Source: Exobasidium rhododendri (Eukaryota > Basidiomycota > Exobasidiomycetes > Exobasidiales > Exobasidiaceae). Taken from it: DNA of 64,000 bases. The notes beneath the pieces were generated by a model that saw only the letters and a list, made by a program, of their open reading frames with translations, had not been told where the DNA came from and ran no database searches. A program made the position numbers and the translations under genes. The stretch is from the NCBI GenBank assembly GCA_026210745.1, contig CP110631.1, positions 4,278,001 through 4,342,000 of the forward strand, read 5' to 3'. Below, in pieces: positions 1 through 10,335 of this stretch. Position 1 is the first letter of the stretch. Each line of letters begins with the position of its first letter.

Positions 1-539
1 CTCTCCTTTACCCTCACCCTCTGAAAATCTAGTACTCGGATGCTTTTGCACTTCCAAATAACATACTCTCTATAGTGTTTCTTTCTCGTCACTGGGTTGC
101 CCATCAACGTCACGTATTCCAGAAGAGGAAACCTTGCCAGAGGATTGAGCGAAGAAAGCTCCGAAAGTGCATTATTGGTCAGAACGAGGGTGGTGAGACG
201 GGGAAGCGAGTTTGCCAATTTGGGATCTAGCCGAGAGATAATGTTGTTGGGGGCTATAAGTGTGTGCAGCCGCGAAAGAATTGGGAAGTTTGTGAGTGCT
301 CGAATGTCATTGTCTGTCAGATCGATGCTATCATTTTGATCCTGGCATGCGTAATAATTTTGGGGGAAAAGGGATTAGTGTTTTCTTTTCAGTCGTTTCA
401 TCCCGCCTACTTGACTCACCCTTGTGACACCGAGATTCTCAATTGCAGGTATTTTGTGACCTCGCAGATCAAGCTCACGATCTCGCAGTGGAGACAGCTG
501 CGATTCGCTCCTCTGAATGAGCTCAGGCGTGAGCTTCAT
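1..539 (-). CDS. LEA1: U2 small nuclear ribonucleoprotein A' (Lea1), 3' end outside window
   Basis: Core spliceosomal protein that binds U2 snRNA together with U2B''. The reconstructed protein starts MKLTPELIQRSESQL, then has the family signature RDRELDLRGHKIPAIENLG. Exon 1 is 420-539, with a GTGAGT donor at 419-414. After a 78-nt intron, exon 2 runs from 341 to the window edge. Exon 2 encodes leucine-rich repeats (DLTDNDIRALTNFP, LANSLPRLTTLVLTNNALSEL) and the cap motif GNPVTRKKHYREYVIWK followed by RVLDFQRV, all typical of U2A'. The C-terminal tail lies beyond position 1. It is divergent from the Cdc3 gene across about 690 bp. The assignment rests on motif recall and is strong. Confidence 0.9.
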
Positions 540-1225
540 GATCGTTTCTTCTAGTCAGACCTGTATGGTTGCATTGCCATACTACAGGCTAGACGGTGCG
601 AAGTCCAGTTTGCAATTTCAGAAGAAGATGTGAAGGGGGGGGGAGACGGTCAGGGATCTACCAGAGCCACGTGTTACAAATATAGTCACTCTGTGTGCAA
701 ATCTCGACTTATGTAAGCGTCGGGCTAATTTCCTTCCAAGATGGAATCACTATCAATCTGCGCGCTGTTTCTATTAGATTTGAATTGAGGCCAGCAGAGC
801 AAAAGCAGTATTCAAAGTTAGATTGCTTTGTTAGCTCAATTGGGGTGAAGTAGCTTCTCGTTCGCAGAGAGAGAGAAAGAGAAAGAGGGGGACATAAGAT
901 TCTTTGATTTACACTGTCCCTTCCTTTAGCATTTCCCATTCAATAGGCCTCGTCTCTCCCACTCCTCACCTTCCTAGACCGGAATAGCAAGCACCTGATC
1001 ACTGCAACTGCGACTATCCACCTTTGTACGGAAAGCACCACCCGCGCTTCTCACCAGGACCGTCAATCTTGGTCCGTTTCACACTACAAAGTACGACCTC
1101 GCACTCAATCGCTGCTCTTCCCAAGTGTGAAGCACAACGACGAAAGACTAGGACAGACGACTCTGACAGGTATCACGACAATCGTCTTCTTTGATCAATC
1201 ATCGAATCGGTAGAATAAAGTCGCA
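540..1225. promoter_or_regulatory. Divergent promoter region between LEA1 and CDC3
   Basis: No convincing gene is present. The stretch holds the 5' leaders of two divergently transcribed genes. A purine-rich tract lies at about 868-892 (GAGAGAGAAAGAGAAAGAGG type) and a short G run near 636. I see no clear TATA box. Confidence 0.45.
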
Positions 1226-2992
1226 ATGTCGAGTATGAACGGTTCATCAGCAGGGGCGCCTGCTTTGGCACGCAAGAAGCTCATGGGCTACGTTGGTTTT
1301 GCCAATTTGCCAAATCAGGTACACCGAAAGAGCGTTCGAAAGGGTTTCACTTTCACATGCATGGTAGTTGGTGAGTGCGGGATCTTCGTAGAGTGCCTGG
1401 AATCTAGCTAGGAGGGCACGTCGTTGATCTCTAAAGTGTATGAGAGCAGGTGAATCTGGTTTGGGAAAGTCGACTTTGATCAACACTCTCTTCAATACTC
1501 GCCTTTACCCCAAGAAGGAAGTACTGCCTCCTCATCACGAGCGACCCAAGACCGTTGCTATTGAGAGTATCAGTGCTGGTGAGTATACACGAGAAAGAGG
1601 ACTAGATCATGTGCCTGGGTCTCCTTTGTGACATGCTTGCGTACATGCAGATATCGTTGAGAATGGTGTTCGCCTTCGCCTGACCGTAGTCGACACACCT
1701 GGCTTTGGTGACTTTGTCAACAATGATGACAGGTAAGCCTAATCTCCACTCTTGTGGCAATATCTCAGCGGACAAAGCGGTTTGACATGTTATGATTTCT
1801 TCCTACGAATGCAGCTGGAAGCCGATTGTGGACAACATCGAATCCCGATTTGACGCCTATCTCGAGCAAGAAAACCGAGTGAACCGAGCCAAGCTTGTGG
1901 ACAATCGTGTGCATGCCTGTCTCTACTTTGTACAACCGACTGGACATGCGTGAGTACAGAAGTAGCGAGAGCAGCTGCCAAGGGGGGGATAATTCATGGC
2001 AAGCGTTGATCGACTCACTCTGATTGCCCTTGAACCGTGCAGTCTGCGACCCATCGACATTGAATTTATGCGACGACTACACCAGAAAGTAAACTTGATT
2101 CCGGTGATTGCAAAGTCGGATACCATGACAGACGAAGAGATTACATTGTTCAAAGCCAGAATTCTCTCGGACATTGCACACCACCAAATCGAAATCTTCC
2201 ACGCACCCGTTTACGACAACGAAGACGAAGAAACAATGGCAGAAAATGACGAAATTGTCGTGAGTTGGTGCTGCGGAGAGAGAGTCGAATCTTGCTATAT
2301 ACTGATGCTACACGATACTGTGAACAGCGCAAGATTCCTTTTGCCGTTGTAGGATCAGACACGGAAATCGATACCCCAGACGGCAGAAGGGTTCGTGGAA
2401 GAGCATACCCATGGGGAGTGATTGAGGTCGACAATGAAGACCATTGCGACTTTGTAAAGCTGCGACAGATGCTCATTCGAAGTCACATGGAGGAACTCAA
2501 GGAAAACACACACGAAGCCCTTTACGAAAAGTACCGTAGCGAGAAATTGGTCGGCATGGGTGTCACCCAGGACCATTCCGTCTTTAAAGAGGTCAACCCA
2601 GCCGCAAAGATGGCCGAAGAGCGAGCCTTGCACGAAGCCAAGCTGCAGAAGATGGAGGTGAGTAGACAAGGGTCGAAGTACGGTGGTGCCCGCAATATCA
2701 GCCATTCCCACAGCTGACTCCGTTTCTACCTTTTCCCCTTTTCTTCCGCATCTTCCAGAACGAAATGAAGCTCGTGTTCCAACAAAAAGTTGCCGAAAAG
2801 GAGGCCAAACTCAAGCAGAGTGAAGAGGAACTCTACGCTCGTCATCGTGAAATGCGTGAACAACTGGAGAAGCAGCGACTAGAGCTGGAGGACAAGAAGA
2901 GGCGATTGGAAAGCGGAAGGCCACTGACGCCGGAGAAGATCAACTCATACAATCAAGGAACAAAGAAGAAAGGATTTTCACTTCGTAACTAA
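1226..2992 (+). CDS. CDC3: Septin, Cdc3 class
   Basis: GTP-binding septin of the bud-neck and septal ring. Seven exons: 1226-1370, 1450-1578, 1651-1732, 1815-1949, 2043-2259, 2328-2657 and 2759-2992, giving 423 residues. Visible features are the start of the septin domain ([16 protein letters not shown]), the P-loop GESGLGKST (about 49-57), the G3 motif DTPGFGD (about 105), G4 AKSD (about 186), the septin unique element [16 protein letters not shown], and a C-terminal coiled coil rich in K/E (about 345-410). The tail ends [10 protein letters not shown], closely resembling the TKKKGFLR end of yeast Cdc3, which separates it from the Cdc10, Cdc11 and Cdc12 classes. It is convergent with BET1. 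A second, divergent septin-like gene lies at 59.5-61.9 kb. Confidence 0.93.
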
Positions 2993-3369
2993 GAAGCTCC
3001 TAGCGTCTTCTTTCTCCTCATCCCGATTTCCTTTTTCTGCTTCGCTTCTTTTTCCCATCACCATTGTTCCCTTCTTCCAGAGCTCTTTTCTTCCTCTCTC
3101 TCTTTCTCGCTCTAATGGAAAAGTGAATGCCAGTGTCATTGTATTTGGTTGCAGGCATTCATTTCGTCTTGGCACCCCTCCAGCTGACAAGTTCCACCGT
3201 GTTCAAGATGTGCGGGTGACGCCCCTCAGTGGCTGTCACTTCCGGTTGGCGTCTTGCAAATCGACGTGTATGAATGATTTCGAACTGAAATGAAATGCTT
3301 CTACAGCCTTTGTGGAAGGGTAAAGTCTCTTCTTGTGTCTTAGACCAAGGTTCTTGAGCGCATTCCGAC
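2993..3369. other. 3' intergenic region between CDC3 and BET1
   Basis: Convergent 3' flanks of about 375 bp. The CDC3 side begins pyrimidine-rich (CTTCTTTCTCC, TTCTTCCTCTCTC), as expected of a fungal 3' UTR. No ORF here resembles a gene. Confidence 0.5.
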
Positions 3370-4103
3370 TCACCGCCTCCACCACCACAAGGCGATCTAA
3401 CCAGTAAGAAAGTGGGAAAAGGGGCAAGTGTGAGAAAGCCAGACGAGGCGGCAACTCTTCTAATGATACCGCGACTCACAAAGATCCAAATGACAAAGAT
3501 GAGGAAGATCATCATGTTACAGAACCAACTCCCTTGGCGCTTTGCCATCCGATTCATCCTACTGAACGTGTTGCCTAGGAAGGCAGACGTATTGCTGAAT
3601 GCTTCTCCCTGGCAGTGTGAAAGACATTCGATTTAGCATGCAGGGGCAGCGAAGGATAATATTGAAGAGATTCTCGCATATACACTCACCAATGAGTCTA
3701 GATCCTTTGTTGAATCTCTGACTTCATTTCCAATACCAACAGTGATATCCTTCAGTATTCTGACTTTGGCACTCAGTCCTTCTAGCTTATCGTCGTTCTG
3801 TTCCTCTAGCTGATCTATTGATCTGCCCCCGTATAGTCCATTAACGGCCGTGTAACCACCTCTCCCTCCTCCCAGTCCCCCTCCTCCACCACCGCCGCCG
3901 CCGCCGCCACCGTTGTTGTATGGGGGTTCTTTCTTGGGAGCTCCAATATTATATTCTGCGTAGAGATCTGATGATTCGGCTGCATAAGGTTGCTCGAACG
4001 GTGATGCGTTGCGATAAGGTGACGGAGAAGATCGAGAGGAAGAAGGATATGTAGATGTTGAGAGCAGTGCATGCCTATCCGTCACACCAGCTCTTCTAGA
4101 CAT
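3370..4103 (-). CDS. BET1: Qc-SNARE Bet1 (ER-Golgi transport)
   Basis: Tail-anchored SNARE acting in ER-to-Golgi vesicle fusion. Three exons on the minus strand: 3690-4103, 3480-3608 and 3370-3396, giving 189 residues. The SNARE motif begins LEEQNDDKLEGLSAKVRIL and continues ITVGIGNEVRDSTKDLDSL, then GEAFSNTSAFLGNTFSRMNRMAKRQ. It is followed by the membrane anchor MMIFLIFVIWIFIALWWW and a short RR end. The N-terminal ~85 residues are low complexity and include a run of about 12 glycines (near 3890-3915), making the protein longer than typical Bet1 (about 120-140). The last exon is only 27 nt and completes the transmembrane segment; without splicing the frame would run on into a long non-hydrophobic tail, which supports the model. 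Confidence 0.9.
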
Positions 4104-4432
4104 GGCTTCAGGTGGCTCTTACGAGGAAAGTTGCATGGTCAAAGCCTTACACGTCTCTCCGTATCGTCTGAATGGATGGACCTCTCCCAAAAGTCAAGAC
4201 TAATTGTGCCTGGCATAAGGGACAGACATCGCGGGGAGAGTGGACAGCAGGGGAGACACGTGCTTCAACGCCCTGATCATTCCGCCCTTCTCGGAGCAGG
4301 AGGAGCCATACATGCCACTATTCTGGACAATTGTGTCTTCTTTCCACTTTCGACAATTCTCCTAGTTCTCCTCCTTCCGTCAATACACAAGATAGGTCAC
4401 TGCCTAGCTGAGTCGTGGACTAGACAAGCATC
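4104..4432. promoter_or_regulatory. Divergent promoter between BET1 and LSC2
   Basis: About 330 bp between two start codons facing away from each other, so it must hold both promoters. No clear TATA box. An ORF spanning it on the plus strand shows no coding character. Confidence 0.4.
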
Positions 4433-5949
4433 ATGATTGGATCAGTGACAGCCAGACCTTTTGCAGGTCTTCGAAGTCGCGCTTCTATTGCAAAGACATT
4501 GCTTCGAGGTGGACCATATGCGAGTCAAAAAAGATACTTATCCATTCATGAGTATCTCGCCATGGATCTGTTGAACTCATATGGGATCGCTACGCCAATA
4601 TCGATTCCTGCACATTCAGCAGATGAAGCTTTCAAAGCTGCTCAAAAATTCAACGGGAAAGCAATGGTGATCAAGGCCCAAGTCTTGGCCGGTGGTCGTG
4701 GAAAAGGTCACTTTGACTCCGGTCTTCAAGGAGGTGTTCACATGATCAAGACGTGAGTGCGAAGGAAAGCGTGTATTTGTGCAGCGTCACTTGATCCCAC
4801 AGTTATTGACTTTTCAAAACCTCATCACCTCGTTCCCCCGCCGCCTGTACACTTTGACAGTCCCGAGGAAGCAAGAGACTATGCTTCGCAGATGATCGGA
4901 AACAAGCTGATCACCAAGCAGACTGGTGCTGGTGGAAGGATTTGCAATGCAGTCATGTTAGCTGAAGCGAGGACACCAGCACATGAATACTACGTCGCAC
5001 TCTTGAACGACCGGGCAAGTCAACTCCCGGTCCTCATTGCCTCAAATCAGGGCGGTATGTCGATTGAGGATGTCGCAAAGGAAAGCCCTGACGCTATCAT
5101 CACCACTCCAATCGACTTTGAGACCGGCTTGGACATGAAGACTGCCTTGGGAGTTGCCAAGAAGTTGGGATTCAGCTCAGAAAAGCAGGAAAAGCAAGCA
5201 GCAGAAACCTTCATCAAGCTGTACAAGCTCTTCAAGGAAAAGGATGCTACCCAAGTCGAGATTAATCCTTTGGCCGAGAGCAAAGACGGCGAAGTGTTGT
5301 GCATGGATGCCAAGCTAGGATTTGACGATAATGCCGTTGAGTTCCGTCAACCAGACATTGCAAAGCTTCGTGACCCATCGCAAGAGGATCCCGACGAAGT
5401 AGAAGCAGGAACAAAAGGTCTTAATTTCATCAAATTGGACGGCGACATCGGTTGTCTGGTCAACGGAGCTGGTCTTGCCATGGCAACGATGGATGTTGTC
5501 AAGCTCAATGGGGGTAATCCTGCCAATTTCTTGGACATTGGCGGTGGTGCCGATGCGGAAGCGATGAAACTAGCCTTCAAGCTGCTGCTATCAGCCCACC
5601 CCAAAGCGTTGTTTGTCAATGTATTCGGTGGTATCGTTTCCAGTGGGAAAGTCGCAGAGTCGTTGGTAGAAGCTGCAAAGTCCATCTCGAAGGATGTCAA
5701 CATCGACATCGTCGCCCGTCTCCGTGGAAATCAGGAAGAGGACGCAAAGAAAGTCATAGATGCATTCGATTCTAGCTCGGGTGTCAAGGTGAGTGTAGGA
5801 AGCCTACTGTCTTGTGTTGTGTGTGAGAGAAGAAACCGAGACTTATCATGCACTCGCTTCATCCTTGTGCCTCGCGACAGATCCACCCGTGTTTCGACTT
5901 GGATGAAGCGGCTAAATTGGTCGTCAAACTGTCGAGAGAGAAGATGTGA
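4433..5949 (+). CDS. LSC2: Succinyl-CoA ligase beta subunit, mitochondrial
   Basis: TCA-cycle enzyme subunit that interconverts succinyl-CoA and succinate with ATP/GTP synthesis in the mitochondrial matrix. Three exons, 4433-4752, 4861-5788 and 5881-5949, encode 438 residues. The N-terminus is basic and serine/arginine-rich (MIGSVTARPFAGLRSRAS), consistent with a matrix presequence. The ATP-grasp fold begins at YLSIHEYLAMDLLNSYGI. Family motifs include VIKAQVLAGGRGKG, IEVNPLAE-like QVEINPLAES, NGAGLAMATMDVVKLNGG, ANFLDIGGGAD and NVFGGIVSSGKVAESLV. The last exon gives the usual C-terminus DLDEAAKLVVKLS. It is convergent with the RINT1-like gene only about 110 bp downstream. Confidence 0.95.
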
Positions 5950-6058
5950 GAATATGTTAGACACTGCAATGATGATCGATTGAGAGAAAATGGGTATAAT
6001 GTACAGATCGCTCGAGAGTATTGCAGAAGAGGGATCATCGTGTCGCTGGCTCCCTCCT

Positions 6059-9000
6059 TCACCACTGACAATCGATTCGTCGACGAAGAATCTCCTGCAC
6101 GATTCGCACATCAATTCGATCGTCGACTTCTAGTTGTTGACGTGTAGAGTTCCATGTAGGGCCAATCTGCTGAAAGGCCGCTTTGCAAGCTTCGTGTAGT
6201 GTGATGCTCGTGATAGGCCTTCCCTCCTCTTCCTTTACATTCTCACTGCCGTCAGCTTGACTTGGTAGGGAGAGAAGTAGAGAGGCATCCAGTAAATATT
6301 TCCACGGTGCTTCTGGTCTTCTCCCCATTGCAGTAGTGACGGCGTAGGTGCCAAGACGGCTCGTCCTTCGTGATTCCGTCGACGCGATGTCGCCAATGAC
6401 GCCCATCCAACCCTGAAGGACATCTTGACGAAATCGCTGTGCTCCACGTTCGGAAAAGCGATGTGATCCACCGATGATGACGACTCGATCCACCAACGAA
6501 GTGGAGAGGGAATTTGCTATCGATCGATAGACGAAATTACTGTTCACTTTGGGCAGCGACGGAATAAGATGACTTAGATGGTTTGAGAGAAGGGACAACG
6601 ATGGCAGTAGTGACGGGGTGGTAGCTTCCCCCAATTCTTCTTCCTCTTCCTCCTCGTTTCCCATTCCATCCACTTCTGCATCGTCCCAAGAGCTGAGGAT
6701 GGGCGCGTAAGGAATGGGGAGGAAGTAGATGGATCAGTCGAGGAGAAAAGGAGGGAAGGGGTGGGAGACACGTCTCGGTTAGGCCTTCACTCACCGTTGT
6801 GAATACTTTCGACTGCTCTCCATCACCTCGCTCACAACCAGCTTTTCCATGGCCTTCTGAGCTCTCATGATTATCGAGTCGAATCTGTTCTTGCTTTCTG
6901 CCCAGACGTCTATTGTAATAGCAGTGCTCCCGATCTCTGCCGATGACGCATGCTCGATTAGTGCCGGTGGGGTTGCACCCACATTGGCACCCAACGGTCG
7001 CACCCCACTGGCCAGCTTGCCGCCACTTCGCCATCCTCTTCTGACCAACTCCCCTAGACTGACTTTGTCGAGTTCTTTTTCATCGTTTTCATTCTCCTGC
7101 CATCGCTGAAATTCCTTCAACGCCTTTCGTCCTTCTTGACTTGATTGTAGCTGTAGACCTACTTCAAGATAGAAGCTCGTGGAGGAGAGGTAGTTCAAAT
7201 GCTTCGAGACGAAGAGAGCACTCAAACAAGCTTTGAGTAATCTTCCCAGGCCACGTAGGCCTCTCACCATATCACCCTCTGAGTTCAATCCCACATCCGG
7301 TCCTGGACTACTTCCCACCAAGGAGATGGCACCTGGAATGACCCTCGTGAATGCAGAACTCATACTCTCGAAAGAATCCAAAGATGTCTCTAGTCGTTTG
7401 GCGTAATTTTGCAAGACAGACAGCTGAATGAGTAGGAAGGGCAGTTGATGATGCAGCGAGGAAAGACCCCTGTACCGGATCGCCAGACCATCTAGTAGTC
7501 CCATGACTGCCCTTGCTGACCTTGTCGTCTTCATTCTCACTCCGCTCGCACTGTCTTCTACGCTCGAACTTTGTGAATCACCACTGCCTTCTTGTACCAT
7601 GGCCGCCCAGCTACCTTCTTGGCCTTCTTCTTCAATTTCCTCCTCTTCGCCGACCAGCCAAGCACCTCCACTCTCCATCTCTTCCTCCAATCTCAAAGTG
7701 GCAAAATCCCTCTCGCTTTGAACCCAGGCTTCGAAGACCGATTCTTTCGAGAGAAGTCTTTCTGACAGGTACACAGAGGAAGACAAGCCTGCTTCCGGGA
7801 GGAGGGAGCGCAAATCTTGATCAAATTGTACGACCTGCATGATTGTATGGCTTAGCAGTTGGCTGTTTTCCAGCAGTAGCGGTATACTTGACTCAATCTT
7901 TTGCACCAAAGGTCGAAGTATTCCATGCAGGAGCTCGCCATAAAGATTGTACTTGATTCCTGTTGAGGTTCTGCTGCTCTTATTGCTGCACAGAATCGCT
8001 ATCGGCCCTCTGTGAGGTTCAAAAAGTTGGGCATGGGAACGAACGAGGTTAAGCATGTGCGCTAGATACCACTCCGGTTTGTCGAGCCGATTCGTAGATC
8101 TGGACGAGTCAAAGTGGTAATAGAAGCGCAGCAACAATGGTGTCAAGAGGCACTGCACTGCTAGAAGAGGTTGATACTCATCTGATCCAGGTTGTATCAA
8201 CGGAGCATCCTTGCTCGGCTCATTGCTACTGTGGATTTGAGCAGAGCATGCAGGTAGGATTTGCAGCTTCTCACAGCGCCTTTGCAGCTTCATCAAGTCC
8301 TTCCATCTTTTCCTCAACTCAGAGCTAGTGGTCAAGATCTTATACGCTGATCTTGATGCTTCTTTCGCGGCCGCTGTCACTTCCAGCTCGGCAGGAGCTG
8401 GTGGCCACCCTTCCTTCTTTAAGGCGGTACTTAATCTCTCCTTTCTGAGAAATACCAAGTGCGAAAACGCTCTTGACTTTTGAGATCTGAGGAACTCCAT
8501 CGCTTTGAGTCCACCGTTAACATCGTTTGGAGACGCAAGCGACTGTGTAGACTTTGCGAGACTGGACAATTCAGTCAGCAGTTCGAGAGATTCTGTTGAT
8601 TGATCTGCATCTTCTGCCTTGGCCGCTTTCTTTTGCAGATCCTCTGCCTTCGCTAAGAGAGACAAATAGTCCCGTGCGGTGTATAGCTGTTGCAAGGCCT
8701 GCATCTGTGACTCCAGAGCCACCAAGAGTGTGGTAGATGTCTTGTCTACAGATGATGATGCTTCTGTCGCGCTTAGTCGAGAGCAGAGGTCCATGAGCGT
8801 GTCTTCCGTTGCCTCGATTTCTTCAGGTACAAGCAACAGATCCGACTTCCTCTGCGAAAAACTGCTCAGGTATGTATCAATGTTCCCCAGCAGGCTAGTC
8901 TGCTTAGCTTGTAAACCTTGCCGTGCTTCTCGTATTGATGTGGCCGACGACTCTACAAGCTTGTCGAAGTGCGAAGAGGAGACTAGAGGGGAGGAGAGGA

Positions 9001-9106
9001 GAGGCGATGAGAGCACATCTGTGTGATGGTCCTCAGTGTGGTCTTTAGATGAGTCTAGCTGAAGCCGGTATGCGGCCAGAGTGGTGAGAAAGCTGTCCCC
9101 GCTCAT
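6059..9106 (-). CDS. RINT1/Tip20-family vesicle tethering subunit
   Basis: Subunit of the Dsl1/NRZ tether that captures Golgi-derived COPI vesicles at the ER. Two exons are supported: 6795-9106 and 6059-6692, joined as ...SQR|SWDDAEVDG, about 981 residues from the first in-frame ATG (9106). Family landmarks are LDKPEWYLAHMLNLVR, KYNLYGELLHGILRPLVQKI, QVVQFDQDLRSLLP, and the C-terminal segment NSNFVYRSIANSLSTSLVDRV with GAQRFRQDVLQGW. The frame stays open upstream to a TGA near 9341 and reads plausibly (for example EGFKLIVRSTKRQRDEGDFD), but has no ATG. The true start is therefore probably in a short upstream exon that I could not place. Transcribed in the same direction as the StuA-like gene. 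Confidence 0.85.
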
Positions 9107-10335
9107 GGCGTCCTTTGAGACCTCCTTCCAGGGAACAGTGGTGGAGAAGAGAAAGTCGACATCTTCCAGCGCGCGAACCGTGCGCAAGGTATTATTTTCC
9201 CCTCTTCCAGTTTCAAGCACACTGAAAAAGTCAAAATCGCCCTCGTCGCGCTGCCGTTTGGTAGATCGAACGATAAGTTTAAAGCCTTCGTTTTCGGAGA
9301 CATGCTGTCCTGTCCTTCCTTCTGTTTGATGCCTTCCTCAGCATGTAAGACAGCTGAAAAGAACAGAGAGGCAGAGAATGAGACAATACAGGTAGCAAGA
9401 AAAAGACAGAGATCGCACAATGGGCACAATGAGAGACACTAGGACGAAGATGAAGAGAGGAGGGAGCCTGACGTAGAGAGAAAAGCAAGAAAGGAAAGGA
9501 GAGGTTGGAGAGTAGGCAGCAAAAGGAAGGACTCCATCTATGAAGAGCACCTTCGACACGGTCTTGAACTCAGACCTTCCGTGGCAGTCGCACAAGGAGG
9601 AAGAATTCACAAGCAACAAAAATCAGATTGAAAAGAGGCCGCGACATCGGCGATATTAGGGATAAGTAGATGGGGTTTTGATGCAAGAGTTGGGTTGTAT
9701 TCAGATTGAACCAAAGACGATGTGGACAGTGACGGCAGTGACGCCTTCTGAGATGTAAGAGTACGTATCCTCCCATGCCGGCGATTTCGAAGTCTGCCCC
9801 CTCAATCCCCCAATCAATTACGAGAAAGATAGAAAGGAGAAAGGCAGTCGATTGGGGGTGAGGAATTAAGGCAAAACTGGGGGGGAAACGTCTTCGTCAA
9901 ATTTCATGACATGGGTGTTTTTTGGGTTGGTGAGGGGAGAAATACGAGACGATTGCTGAAAAGGGTTGAGTTGGACTTGCGACACGAAGTCGTTTTGGTG
10001 GTGCAGCCTGGTGCCCTTGTTCTGGGAAGGATGGACTCGTTGGCTGGTCGGAAGATGGGCGGGTAGAGTAGATCGTCCTTGTGACACATCAAGCATTCTG
10101 CAAGAAGAGAGAGGAAGGTCCGAAAAAGGCGAGGTCAGCGACACAATTCCATACAATCGAGCAAATGAAAGCGGGGAGAAAGAGCTCTTCAATGCGTATC
10201 TTGAGCGTTCACACTCTTTACTACTACATTTAGAAAAAGACTCCTCGACCGCATCCCCATGCTTGTCACTGCCATTGTTTTCTCTTCTTTTATCTTTTCA
10301 TTCCTTGGAAAGGGAAAATATCCTCACATTCATGT
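9107..10335. promoter_or_regulatory. Upstream region of the RINT1-like gene and 3' flank of the APSES gene
   Basis: The part nearest the RINT1 gene is strongly pyrimidine-rich on the transcribed strand and contains a good acceptor (TTCTTTTCAG near 9354-9363), consistent with an intron in the leader or an unplaced first exon. A perfect 5-bp hairpin at 9560-9576 has no other tRNA features. No other gene is visible. Confidence 0.35.

Noticed and set aside
3815-4072. 85-codon frame overlapping Bet1
   Set aside because: Shadow frame of the Bet1 first exon; the SNARE motif fixes the true frame.
9560-9576. Perfect 5-bp hairpin with 7-nt loop resembling a tRNA T-arm
   Set aside because: The loop lacks TTCRA, and no acceptor stem, D-arm or anticodon arm can be placed around it.
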